Part shown: piece by piece, positions 13,561 through 25,677 of the stretch
Position numbering within the stretch: the first letter of the stretch is position 1
Layout: each line of letters begins with the position of its first letter
Assembly: GCF_037975245.1 (NCBI RefSeq)
Contig: NC_092576.1
Coordinates: forward strand, 42,909,611 to 42,973,610
Direction: 5' to 3'
Source: Apostichopus japonicus
Lineage: Eukaryota > Echinodermata > Holothuroidea > Aspidochirotida > Stichopodidae
Length of the DNA: 64,000 nucleotides
Translations under genes and position numbers: made by a program
Notes under the pieces: generated by a model
Told to the model about the DNA's origin: nothing
What the model saw: the letters and a program-made list of their open reading frames with translations, nothing else
Databases searched by the model: none

Positions 13561-14149
13561 ATACGTTGCCATATCTTATCTCAAACTTCCTATTTTATAT
13601 CTAACTAGACACAGGCCGGCCTTAAATCGTTAATCATAATTACTATTCTTTAAACATGCCATGTCATCTATCTGTTTATAATATACTATAAAGTGAACAC
13701 ATAGTTTCAGAACTTCCCATTTTTTTAGAAAATCATGTCTGCCTTCCCCTAGAGGCATTGCACCACCCCCTCCCCCCTCCCCATCCACACACTCCCATAG
13801 TAGTAAAGTTCTAAATACGCCCCAAGGAGAAGTGAGATGGTTGGGATGGATGGTAGCGAGGATTTTCACTTCCATATCTGTGTTGCGTCACTGCAGTGTA
13901 TTACCAACGAGGAAAATTATGTATGTTCTGTTTTAGAGGCGGAAGCGGTTATTGCCACGGTCCACCTCCAGTCTGTATGACGCCAATCTTTGATATTTCA
14001 CCAACGTATAAGTAAACATTCACGATGCATACAAATGAGTCTATGAAGTGTTGCGGAGAGGTAGGAGATAAACAGTTGAGGCACACTGTTTATCTCCTAC
14101 CTATCCTCTTCCCCTGGTTGATGGTTTCTTTCTTTCTTCTCTCCATCCC

Positions 14150-14345
14150 TTGTTTACTAATCTCCACACATCAATGATTTTGTGTTCACCATGCTCATTA
14201 ACCGTTCTGTATTATGTGCGTGTTTTTGTCCCTTCTGTAATTCTTACTTGTCATTTAGCCTTTGAAGAAGCTCCTGCTAGGATCGAAACGTCAGGCCAAC
14301 TTACTTTTACGAATAAAAAAGAAGATAATAATAAAATTGGATCTG
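14150..14345 (+). repeat. Intronic repeat with hammerhead-like core (copy 2)
   Basis: Duplicate of 3036-3240, including the TTGAAGA and GAAACGTC boxes separated by an imperfect stem-loop. It came with the segmental duplication, so it is not independent evidence of mobility. Confidence 0.35.
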
Positions 14346-16629
14346 TGTGATATAAACCTAATAATCTACAAGATGTTCTGTTGTCATATCGTGAGAAACA
14401 TATAGCGCATCCGAATCTATATGTTCTACTTGTTTATTTAAAATGCATCTTTTTTTCGGTCCGACACTCTACAGCCGTTCCGGACCAGCTCCTGGCTCAA
14501 CTTTTACCGAAGGTCACCATGCCGTTATTTACACAGCTCAAGATCTCTCCGGGAATAAAGCAACATGCAGAATCGAATTCACTGTTAAAAGTAAGCTTGA
14601 TAGCATGGATATATGCATTTCCTCACTATTTAAAATATAGGTATATACAGTTGGAAGTCTGACCCCGTGACCTCGAAGAATGATCAACGATCACGCATAT
14701 CATTAAATTTGAATTTGCCCGCATTTAACGTAAAGTCGGTCCTACGTTTCACTCACAGAATTTACAGACATTGATAGTTTACAACTTACCGGAACCTCAC
14801 AGAATGGATTAAAAGTAATTCCAATGTATGGTAGGGCAAAGATACCCGAGAAAAAAATCAACGAAAACCTATGAAACAACGATTGCAATCCAACTTCGTC
14901 CTCACACATGTATTCCTAACTGACACAAAATAGGTCAAAACGAACCAACGAAAGAGAGTTACAGCAAAAAAGTTCTCCCATTTGTGGATCTTGTACTCTC
15001 CTACATGATGCTGTAAAGTTTCGGTGAAATGGTTGTCTAAGACGGCCAGTCACAAAACGATTACCTCGACTCGGCGATTTTGTTGCTGTCGCCGCCATTT
15101 TGAAATTAGGTAGACTTTCGCCAAGCCGTTTTCATGCTATGGGCTACTACCGACAAGACTTCATTCAAATCGTTTTCAATGTAGTGGAACCCATTCCTTT
15201 AGTGTACGGTCTATTAGGAATGTTAGGTTTTGTGGCGTGAAATTAAGTAATATAAGTTGTGCTAAGGTTTGGAAGAAATTTTGTCCCAAATTCTAATATA
15301 TGATTAGGTAAAATGTGAAATTACTGAGAGCTGCGTATGGGAGGGGTAAGAGAGACAAAATGGGGGAGGGGGCAAGGGAGATGGTGTTTCCTTTCTAGCT
15401 AAATTAATGGTGGTAACTATTAAGGTAACACAAATTTTCCTGAGTCCGTTGTCAAAACTGAAGGGGTCATACCATATGTCGAATATACAAAGGTAACATG
15501 GCCTAGGCCAAACCTTATTTCTAGTTGCTTTCTAAGGAACTTCCAACAATTCCGAATGATTTATACCTACAATACCAAATGATTTATACTTACCCACTTA
15601 CCATAATTCCACAGTAGCCCTTACTCAGTGAGATTCTGCAAAGCTGGGTACTCATCTGTTGCTTATATTCATCAATAAATATCAGTTAAGTTTTCCAGTC
15701 AATACCAATCCTTGTTTGGTTCATGTATCACACTACATAACCGCTTGCCAATATTGAAGTTAAGTACTGTGGCTTGGGTAGGGGTGTGTTGTTTAGGGGA
15801 GGGGTGTGGTGTTTTTAGGGGTTTTGGGGAGGGAATGTGGTGCTTAGCGGATTTGGGGAAGGTTTGGAGTTTCCCAGCTTTGGGATGGGTGTGGTGTTCA
15901 CCAGCTTTGGGAAGAGTTAGGGTATTTTGGAGGGATGAGGTGGTTTTGCCACATATGGGGACTTTAATTAAAAGCGGACTTTCAGTACACAGGACGCGTT
16001 TGGATACATTACGTTCTATTGATACTTTGACCAAATATTTTGAGTAGGGCTGTTTTCTTTTTCTTTTGCACATGCATAGTAGAACATAAGTCAACAGTGG
16101 AAATAGAGTTGCCTGGTCTTTTATTGATTTTATAACTGTAACAATAAGGCACTTTAAGCAACAGAAAAAAGAAAACAAAAAACATTTGTGTGACACTCTC
16201 CATGAAAGAACATGTTTTAATGTCCTGTGAAAATATGGGCATGAAATATAAATTACTTCGATCACTTCAAAGTGAAATACTTTGTTCAAATGGAAGGAAT
16301 AGCTTAACAAAATTTGAATACTTCTTGAAATGAAACACACTTCATACTGTGAAGACTTCATACAATAATATTGTCTGAAAAAAAAATCACACACAATGTC
16401 AAGTGCATTATGACTGGAAGGGGTATTTCAAGGTGGCATAGTGAAGGCATGACATAGCAAAAACAGTTCAGGTGGCAGGATGGATAGTTTTGTAACTTTG
16501 AAATGGCGAGATATACCTGTGACATATAGCATAAGATTAAAATTAAAAGACAAATATATAAAAGTAAAAGGTAAGAGTAGAAAGTAAATAAATAAGTCCA
16601 AACTTAACATACAGCATAACTTTAACAAC

Positions 16630-17078
16630 CTGGTCTTCTTCAGAAATAGGAGCACCAATAGCAGCCCAACGATCCATACTTCCTTTCATATAATTCAAAT
16701 TATTTCCAACTGACTTGCCCTCTGCCATTTCAGTTCTGAGGTACTTTTTCTTGAGCTGAATTTTGTTGGTTAGAGAATCCTTTTCGAACAGAGTACGCAA
16801 GGCATCCTAAGCATCACTAGGTTTCTCACTTGTTGTAATTAATTCCAGCTGACTAGATGCTATTGCAAGCACAATGGTGAAAAATGCCAGTTGTGTCTTT
16901 TTCAAGTTTGCACTCTTCTACTTCTCACATACAGTAACCCCCAACTTTCCTGAGCCATCCTCATAGCCCACAGGCCTTTTACAAGCAACAAATGTCTCAT
17001 CTGGAAATTCCATGTCAGCCAGTTCGAGCCATCCATTTTGTTAATTTTCCACGTCATATCTTCTGTTGTTCCAGCCAT
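16630..17078 (-). mobile_element. Ty1/copia gag fossil
   Basis: Broken remnant of a copia-type LTR retrotransposon inside the 4.7-kb DNA element. The minus strand shows the typical copia gag opening (a KMDGSNWLTW block) and further on a block like the UBN2 gag domain (NKIQLKKKYL, GAPISEEDQVV). No protease, integrase or reverse transcriptase was recognised nearby. Only part of gag is recognisable and it looks old and non-functional. Confidence 0.6.
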
Positions 17079-19054
17079 ATTGGTCAGTTGTCACGACTAA
17101 ATTAACCAATTTAAGTACCGACAATTCCCAAGAAATGGTTCCAAAATCAGCACATAAATTCCAAACAACAATCTATTCTACACAGTTAACTTCCAGTGTA
17201 TGTGTCTGGGCCAATAACTTGTTCGAGTTAGCTAGAGAATAGGCATGAGACTGCTGAGTATATTACAGCCTGTTGCTGCACATAACTTGTTCTTTCTATA
17301 AGAGTATAACAGAAACTGAGGAAAAATGTAAATTACACATATATAGAAAACAAAATTGCTTAAAGGTAGCACACTAATAATACAACCTGATTAAACAAAC
17401 AATAGTTTGGAGCAGAGTTATAACAACAGGCACTTAACTGATCCACAGGCTGCATTCCTTCTTACTACGGGTACATATAAGAGAGCTAGGAACTTAAAGA
17501 TATATAGTATTAAATAGAATGTGAGACTACATTTATTAACAGATTTCTATAAATAAACTCTTATATGAAGACTTCAGATATGAGGATAATAAACATGAGG
17601 ATGTAATAAACTCTGGAAGCTCTCTGGGCTAATACTTAATACCAGTGGAACTGCATTTTGCAATGTTAGTCATTATACATAACAAAACAAATCTAATAGT
17701 GAATGAAACTTTTCTTCTTTTTGGGAATAACTTTTTTTTGGTCATATATACATGGGAAAGCACCTTAGAGAAATCTGTGTGTGACACACACACACATAGG
17801 GAAGACTGTACGTGAATGACTAAGTACTTCTACTACTGTACCTATCATAGAAAACAACATAACAATAAAAAGATCGTAAACTCTCTTTAACAGATAAACA
17901 TGTTGTCACAAAATGATCCCTGATATTGTTTTAAGTCACCTGGAATTATAAGTAGCTATGTACAACTACATGGCTCTATGAGGTGCAATTGTTCTCAAGT
18001 ACCAGCAGTAGGTCTAACTGTAATAGCAATAAGTATAAAGTGTAAGCAGTATAAAGCAAGCTAGTTTTATTTCTGTGTTACGTATCTTGCTCTACATATT
18101 AAGCATAGGGAATTGGGCCTAGACTTAAGTCATGGATCTAATACCTGTCTTGAACACTTGTAACAAAGTGACATTGAAATGGATCCCGATCCCAGGATGG
18201 AGGAAATTTTCACCCAGTCCAGCTTTAATAAAACTCATAATAAGCCATGATCTTAACTTATACATAGTACAAAGGCAGTCTACTAGTACTACTAATAATT
18301 TTTGTAAAATAATAATAATACTAAATTGTATCTTAATGCAGTCCAAATCTTTTCAAGAACAGGCCCCTTAGAATTATTACACAAGGACAAGAAGGCGTAG
18401 GCTAAGAACTAAAGGTTATATGCCTTAGTCCATTATTAAAATTGGACTAAACTATGCAGGTATTCTAGTATTACTAAAACTAGGCTAGGGCCTACCTGTA
18501 GTAAAAACTTGTCGTAGTATATTACTTTAGTAAATACAAAAGTACTAGGCCTATAGGCTAGCCTAGGCTTGTACTAGGGGCCTAGTACAGTAATATTACT
18601 GTCCGCTATGCCCTCGAATTTTTAAATTTTAACTATTTAGTAGCCATAAGTAGTACCGTGACTTATCAACTCCCTGATTTTTCCATATTAACGCAAAAAA
18701 ATGAAGGGAATCTATGCCGAATAGAAAGATTACGAAAAATACGAGACGTTGCAAATCTAGCACTAGCTACTTCATAGTCGACATATAGCGCTAGGCTGCA
18801 GGTTATAGGATACGGTGCTATCGTGTATATGTGTATTATGTACGTTAGGATACATGTTTTAGGGGCAACCAAAACCACATAGGAGCACCATTTTCGTTGA
18901 CCAAAATATCACACTTTTCGGGGGAGTTACAACTTTTTTGAAAAATATGAGTAAGATTCAAGCTTATATATTACAAAAATGTTATTTTTACGGTAAAAAG
19001 TTGTCTAAGACGCGAAAGTCACATAACGATAGACGTCGACTCGATTTGACTTAC

Positions 19055-19228
19055 CTTTATGTTTTTGCGTTGGTCGTCGATAAGAAAATGCACTGTTCTA
19101 TTGGTAAAATCTTCGTTTCTTTCCGGAAATGATCGTATTTGAGTCTCTAAAGTATCCTTTATCGAGCTACGATACTCGTAAACCCGAATGACATTGGGAT
19201 GTTTGCGAATTTTACCGATTACATCCAT
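19055..19228 (-). CDS. Possible first exon of an unknown gene inside the 4.7-kb element
   Basis: A 58-codon open stretch starts with ATG 124 bp inside the right terminus and ends at a good donor (AAG/GTAAGT). It encodes MDVIGKIRKHPNVIRVYEY followed by a charged region. It looks like a real coding exon (continuous frame ending exactly at the donor), but no downstream exon was found and the family was not recognised. It may be a remnant of the element's own gene or a captured host exon. Confidence 0.3.
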
Positions 19229-19356
19229 ACATGGAAGTAGCGAACCGAAGTCCGTAGAACCGGATTTGCGCGAAACAATTACTTCCGGGTCAAGTAGCTG
19301 TGCTCGAAAATTTGCTAGTAACGGTCATATATTGAGGTCAGACTTCCAACTGTATA

Positions 19357-19951
19357 GGGTTTGAAATCATCAATATTAACCATCCCGAACACGTGTGAGA
19401 GGTACATGAATGGACATACTGGGACTTTTACAGAGTATAGAGTTTACTTTGTCACAAATCATTGTATGATTGTGTATTCAGCAAACGTCTTTACATCCGA
19501 AGTTACATAATCCTTAATATGTGTACAAAATATCAAAAAGGTTTCCGGCGATAAATATAGCTCTTAATCTGTATATGATTCTAACCACTAAGGTGTACGT
19601 GTTTATTCCTCGCAGTGAACCAGGAATTATAATTCTTAACTGAGTAAATCCCACCATTAAGGGAATGTGAAATACTTCTGCCTGGGAATGAACAATCCTA
19701 ATAATGTCGTCAAGAGCTAATATTGTTGTGGGCTGTAAGTAATTATAATATGTTAATGTGGTACTGCTGGAAGAGTCTAACAAAACAGTTATGATTTTTT
19801 ACCGAGTGGATGATAAAGATATGGTCTTGTGTTTCAAAATAAACCACGTTTACTGATCTTTAATCGCAGACTGTTTGCATGAATAAAGTCGTGGACACGG
19901 ATGTACAATATACTCAAGTTATCCATATTATGTTTCTCCCTTCACATACAG
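19357..19951. other. Intron of the paralogue with CCP exons deleted
   Basis: Aligns to 3520-3825 of copy 1, then switches at about 19655 to the equivalent of 5037 onward. No CCP coding sequence remains. Confidence 0.7.
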
Positions 19952-21099
19952 ACGTGCAGCCATCAGATAGCGCTCTCGTCTCTTACAACTAGCCTCGGGT
20001 GATTGACACGTGACAATACGACTCGTCGAGGGTAAAGCATCCGGCAGTCGATTTGATTCTGGTGCGAACACAGTCAAATACCGAGCAGAAGATGTCGCTG
20101 GAAGTATAATCGAATGTAATTTTACAATCAACGTGATCATCATCATTGTGACCGGATGACATTGATATTTGTTTTCATATAATCGTTATTTTTGTTTCCT
20201 TAGTTAGTTACACAACTCAGTATCATGTTACTTTACTCACAATAAAACTCAAATGCCATGAAGCATTACCGTATATTATAGTCAAATGTTTTCATTATTT
20301 AATTCCAGTTATCATAAACCATTCGATTCAAACCAGAATAACTTGCAAAAGTATAAGGTGGGTAATTAACTGGTTAATATTCACTGCGTATACAGCCCAA
20401 TTGTTTAAGTGAACGTCGCTTGCATTCGACTTTGTAAAGCTAAAGCAAATGAGGAAATGACACCAACTTTAACGAAATGTCGAGTAACTGCGTTGTACAA
20501 CACTTGGTAACACGGCGAAGTATTGTTCTTGTGTTTTCAAGACACGTGTGACGCACAACTCGATAATTTGAGACGTTTCCCTTGTACTGTTAGGTTAACT
20601 CTGTAAATATAGAAACATTGTAACATGGTATTTATACAACTCGCATACCTCCTGAGAAGCACCGTAGCAACCTGTTTCTGTGTTGACGGAAATTCCTTCT
20701 CGCAGCTGTCCCAGCATGAATCAAGAAAACAGCGGGAAGGAGGGCATGGGGTAACTTTAACCTCATTTTGGCAGCTGTTTATTACCTTGTACAGAACATT
20801 ATAGGTCAACGCTTTTGCGGTTGACAATTTTCTGACCGATCGAAGAAACAGGGGTCATCCCTTGGTATGTAAACTCTCTTGAGTGTCTTTGTCAGACGTA
20901 TTATTTTTCTTAGAAAAAATCTCAAGGGCATTAATCTTTCAAAAGAATATTGCAGGTCTACACGTTTACGACTGAAAACTTTCTCACCGATCGAAGAAAC
21001 AGGGGTCATCCCTTGGTATGTGAACTCTCTTGGGTGTCTTTGTCAGACCGTGGAGTTATAAACAGACTGTTTATAGCTCCATGGTCAGATGTATTATTT

Positions 21100-23756
21100 T
21101 TGGTTCCTTGCTTTTTGCAAAGCAAGGAACCTATGCATTCAACTTGGCGTGTGTGTGTGCGTGTGTGTATGTGACGCTTGGCTTGTGTACACGATATCTC
21201 AATAAGGAAATGATGTATCATGTTCAAACTTGTTGGGTGGATAGCCCATAGTGAGAGGAAGATCCCTATTGTTTTTGGTGCCCGCAAAGGTCACCAAAGG
21301 TCAGTAAGATGCCAAAAACCAATATATTAAAAACAGCAATAACTCCCATTGACAGGGTCCGACATGGTTGATATTTTGGGAGTAGTTGTGAATGGGGTAA
21401 GGGATCGTTTCCAAACATAACGGTAATGTGATCGAAGGTCAACAAAGGTCAATTAATGATAAGAAACTAGTATATTTGCGATAACTTGAGAACGAAATGT
21501 CCGTTAGGGTTGGGAGTTGCTTTAATTTTATCCAATTGTCGACCCGCATCTGTGTGACCCTTGACCTCAACTTGACCTCTGTGACCTCTACGTGTTTTGG
21601 GGGATTTTTACAGTTTTGATGCTATTTTCAGATGTCAAAGGTACCTTCTGATCATGAATGTCAATAGGTTGACCCCGTGTGACCTTTATGTGCGAAGTTA
21701 TATGGGGTCAAAGTTTTTCGGTCGGTGTGCTGTCCTCGCGCTAATAAACTGAGGGCGCTATACAGCCAGACAACCATTTCCCCTCAAGCCCCAAAATAAA
21801 GAAACCGTGACAAGATCATGGACGTTTGACAACAGTTTAATACGTTGATGAATGAGTGAGAACACGGTAAAACTGAAAGAAACAAAGGAAAAAACTATGT
21901 CTAAATAACAAGGTGAGAATAATGAACATGTTATAAAAACCAGGCTAGATAACATATGCCAAAAGCAGGTGACATTCCTGACGAAAGATAAAGTGAAATT
22001 AACATAGGCAAGGTGAACAAATACTGTATGTCTGACTTGTGGTTATCCGAAAACTGTACACTATATATACTACAATGACAACGTAGGGAACACATAATAC
22101 GTAACTGTAAACAATGAGTAAACAATGGTCTAACCGAAACTCCATACAACCAAAATCTTAGCTACACGTACCCTGTACGCACACCAAGCAAATAACAAAG
22201 ATAACATAACCCGTAAATAGAAGCCCAAGGGTAACGAAACATACTGAATGAGTTGTGAAGGAATAGAATACTCAAGAATAGATGTGAAGTACACGCAATA
22301 ATAAAATAGATACCAAAAATTACTACAATAAACAACCTAGTAAGACTGCTACAAAAAACCCTAACAACCAGGTAACGTGTGAGCCCAAGTACGCAAATCT
22401 CACGAACCGTAAGTAACAACGTAAAACAGGAACGTAGCGAAATTGGTCTACGGTAATACATAATGGAGAATAGAAAACATTAGGGCCGTACCTCACAAAA
22501 CACAGCAGAAACTGGCCAATAACAACTTAGATTTACAATTTTGTGATCCTAAATGGCAGTAAATAATACAACAAATACTTACAGACTATCACACTCCAAG
22601 GATAGAAACTATGAGTATAGATTAAGGTTATTATGATTGCATCTAAAACAAGCGATGCTTCTGAGATTAACGTGAGAATTGTAAACAAAACGATTTCTGA
22701 GCGTCCACAAGAAAAGGGTGGCGCTATACTAAAAAGAAAACATGAATAGGAATAAAATCAAAAACACAACAGTCGGAGTTAGGATGGTTGTACAGACTTG
22801 TCGTTTTGTTTTTTGGAATCAGGAGATTAAACTACATCTGAAACCAAGGTCAAAAGGTCAAAGGTCACATTAGAAAAAATGTGCTTATTTTGGGAGGAAA
22901 CGAGCAAAAAAGAAAATGTTTGGTTTTGATGCTAGATTTGGATATCAAAGGTACCTTCTGATCAAAAATGTCAATTGGTTGACACCCGTGTGACCTTCGT
23001 GTGCGAAGTTATGTGAGGTCAAAGTTAATTTTCAGACATTTAATGCAACAACTCCCAGTTCCAAGGTGTGACATGGTTGATATTTTTGGACAAGTTGCAA
23101 ATGGTATAGGGGAATATTTTCAAACTTAACGGTCATGTGATCAGAGGTCACCAAAGGTCAGCTAATGTTAAAAAACAAGTATTTTGGGGGTAGAAAATGG
23201 GCAAAGAAAAAAATGTTTGATTTGTATAGTTTGATGCTCTATTTAGGTCTCATCAATCAAAAATGTCAATAAGTTGACCCAAGGTGACCTTTGTATGTTA
23301 AGTTATATGAGGTCAAAGTTAATTTTCAGACATTTAGTGTAATAACTCCCAGTGCCAAGGTGTTACACAGTTGATATTTTGAGACAAGTTGCAAATGGTA
23401 TTGGTGAGTATTTTCAAACTTAACGGTCATGTGATACAAGGTCACCAAAGGTCAATTAATGATAAAAAAAACTAGTATTTTTGCGATAACTGGAGAACAA
23501 ATTGTCCGTTAGGGTTGGGAGTTGCTTCAATGCAATCCAATCGTCGACCCGCATCTGGGTGACCCTTGACCTCAATTTGACCTCTGTTGACCTTTTCATG
23601 TTTTGTGGATTTTTACAGTTTTGATGCTATTTTCAGATGTTAAAGGTACCTTCTGATCATAAATGTCAATGGGTTGACCCCCGTGTGACCTTCGTGTGCA
23701 AAGTTATATGAGGTCAAAGTTAATTTTCACACATTTAATGCAATAACTCCCACCCA
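21100..23756. repeat. AGGTCA-rich satellite, first block (interrupted by a solo LTR)
   Basis: Begins TTTTTGGTTCCTTGC followed by an inverted copy of the same word, at a point where unit 1 continues uninterrupted. It consists of variants of a monomer of about 290 bp (for example AACGGTCATGTGAT recurs at about 23128 and 23420), arranged in a higher-order period near 0.96-1.0 kb. The monomers carry direct repeats of AGGTCA, including DR4 spacing at 21288-21303, 23145-23160 and 23439-23454. The block resumes at 28090. Confidence 0.75.
21726..22771. mobile_element. Candidate solo LTR (1,046 bp), TSD GTCGG
   Basis: A 1,046-bp segment starting TGTGCTGTCC and ending CACAACA interrupts the satellite. 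Its flanks are a perfect 5-bp duplication GTCGG (21721-21725 and 22772-22776). The uninterrupted form of the same satellite is seen at about 29688-29705. TG..CA ends and a 5-bp duplication fit a solo LTR of an LTR retrotransposon. No internal coding part remains. Confidence 0.6.
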
Positions 23757-23763
23757 GATAACA

Positions 23764-24290
23764 TCATGCTAGCGGTCCACCGGCGGCCCGCCAGCTGCAC
23801 CACTGGCGGTCCACCGGCGGGGAAAGCCGGCGGAACGCCAGAGATTTGGCCGGCTTTAATCCGGCGGTCCGCCGGCGATTACGCCAGAAGACCGCCGGAG
23901 AAACGCCAACGTACCGCCGGTGTACCGCCAGTGTTCCACAAGCAGACCGCCGAAGAAACGCCAGCGTACCGCCGGTGTACCGCCAGTGTTCCACCAGTAA
24001 ACCGCCAAAGAAACGCCGGCGTTCCGCCGGTGTACAGCCAGTGTTCCACCGGCAGACCGCCGAAGAAACTCCAGCGTACCGCCGGTGTTCCACCAGTAGA
24101 CCACCAAAGAAACGCCAGCGTACCGCCGAATAAACGCCAGCGTACCGCTGGTGTACCGCCAGTGTTCCACCAGAAGACCGCCGAAGAAACGCCAGTGTAC
24201 CGTCGGTGTACTACCAGCAGACTGCCGGAGAAACGCAAGCTTACCACCGGAGTACCGCCAGTGTTCCGCTGAATTTCTGTCAGAGAGAGC
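23764..24290. repeat. GC-rich minisatellite, 55-bp unit
   Basis: Tandem copies with the core CGCCGGTGTACCGCCAGTG. The word GTGTTCCAC recurs at 23931, 23986 and 24041, giving a 55-bp period. Later copies contain small deletions. It is strongly GC-rich against an AT-rich background. Several frames on both strands are open across it because stop-free words repeat. This is not evidence of a gene. Confidence 0.9.
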
Positions 24291-25530
24291 CACTGGCTAT
24301 CCGCTAGCTAATATCCAGTGTTCTGGCGACCTGCTAGCCCAAATCTGGTATTCCGCCAGCAACCCACTAGGCAGAGATCTTCACATGAATTGCTAACCAA
24401 ATATCTGTGTTCCGGCAGGCAACTGTCCGTCAAATATCTGGTTTTGTCCCAGCACATTGTCAAGGGAAAGCCAGCAAGAGTGCCAGCTTGTTTGGGGTGT
24501 ACTACTAGAACAGAGCTATTGGTCTACCTGCAGATTTTACTGAATTACACATGCGGTTACATATGAAGAAATAATGACTAACACAGTGAAATTAGTTGCT
24601 ACCTTTTTTTATTACGCCTATAAATTACAAAGCGAGAAAATGAGTTCCAGCGTTAAATATTCCAACAGCACTAAAGAAATTCACTCGTCAACTGTTTGTG
24701 GTGTAGTCCGAGATATCGTGAGATTATCCCTCACGACCAGATGCACCCTTCAGAAATCTCACCACCGCCGCCTGAATATCAATGAAGTCGATTGTGCAGT
24801 TCCTCCGTACAGCTTCTGTTAATACGAAACACATTACACAAAACATTACATAAAAGATTGCATTCTACACAAGCAATAAAATGAAGCCAATAATTGGTTA
24901 CTCGATACTCATAGCTTGAACAGTTACTACTGTTCATGTTCCACAACCGTACATCAGTTACTACTGTACTGTGCTCGTAACACAGTAACATGTGTTACAG
25001 GTGGCACGTGGCAACTTTTTCTAATTGCAAATTTAAAAAAATAATAATAATTTAAAATTTTAAAATTTAAAACATTAAAAAGATTAAATTTAAAAAAATT
25101 TAAAATTACTGCAAATTTTCACCTGTCTGACTCTTAGTTCAACGTGTCACAGCTTTCTGATAATTACTGTGCCAACTGTAACACTAGCTATGAGTATCGG
25201 CTGGGGTCCCATATTATGATCACAATTGGTTAAACTACATTATTCACATTTTCACACATTTACCATTTTTGCCGTGATATACGAAATATTTCCTTTGCCT
25301 TTGACAGTCACCTTCTTTCATTTTATACTGAACACATGCATTACTGTTGCAAATCCAGGTCCCATCAATTGGGAAATTGGATGATAGAAAGTGACAATGA
25401 CCTGGTCAATAAAGTCATATGGTGAATAAACTTTAAAATCAATGCTGAATGCTGCTTTACAACTGCATCTGAAACAACACATCTTGCATCAACATATATT
25501 TGTAGTAAATTTTTTAAATGACCAGAATTC
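24291..25530. other. Non-genic DNA after the minisatellite
   Basis: It has minisatellite-derived debris to about 24450 and an A/T-only stretch near 25030-25100. At 24890-25000 and 25140-25200 two facing segments resemble each other as inverted repeats (TACTCATAGCT words). No coding exon was supported. Confidence 0.4.
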
Positions 25531-25677
25531 AATGTAAATTAAAGCAAGAATTCTCGTTGATGGGATGTTGGATTGAAAAGTTGGCCAATCCATGAGTCAA
25601 ATGCACAAGCCCCTCCCCACAACTCAAGATTCTCTTCACTGCTGCTGAAAACAAAAATGACACATATTAACTCACTT

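Larger units (their letters stand above)
14648..19352. mobile_element. 4,705-bp DNA element, TIR CAGTTGGAAGTCTGACC, TSD TATA
   Basis: The left end reads CAGTTGGAAGTCTGACC and the right end is its exact inverse complement (17 bp). TATA lies on both sides (14644-14647 and 19353-19356). The orthologous intron of copy 1 has the uninterrupted site GGTATATAGGGG near 3515, so this is a clean empty/filled pair and the insertion postdates the duplication. No transposase was recognised. Inside are a copia gag fossil and a possible short 5' exon near the right end. A 4-bp TSD with CA..TG ends leaves the superfamily open. Confidence 0.8.
10789..19992 (+). pseudogene. Decayed tandem paralogue of the HYR/CCP gene
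   Basis: Exons matching copy 1: 10789-10846 (signal peptide MKFHGLLITVCILLCL), 11381-11437, 12784-12904, 13937-14005 and 14475-14590. All are open with correct phases and still encode the signal peptide and the first HYR domain. The two CCP exons are missing: the intron sequence jumps at about 19655 from the position before CCP1 to a position after CCP2. The last HYR exon (from 19952) has lost about 50 bp near its start and meets an in-frame TAG at 19990-19992. If spliced, the product would be about 153 aa: a secreted single HYR domain with a short tail. A 4.7-kb DNA element sits in the intron after exon 5. It may be a pseudogene, or a shortened secreted protein if still expressed. Confidence 0.72.

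Noticed and set aside
15699-16394. 231-codon minus-strand open frame
   Set aside because: Its composition is low-complexity (repeated Pro/Ser/His near the end, arising from a G-rich repetitive stretch on the plus strand). There is no domain, and it lies inside the 4.7-kb element.
23766-24293. Overlapping frames of 95-168 codons on both strands
   Set aside because: All are by-products of the 55-bp GC-rich minisatellite.
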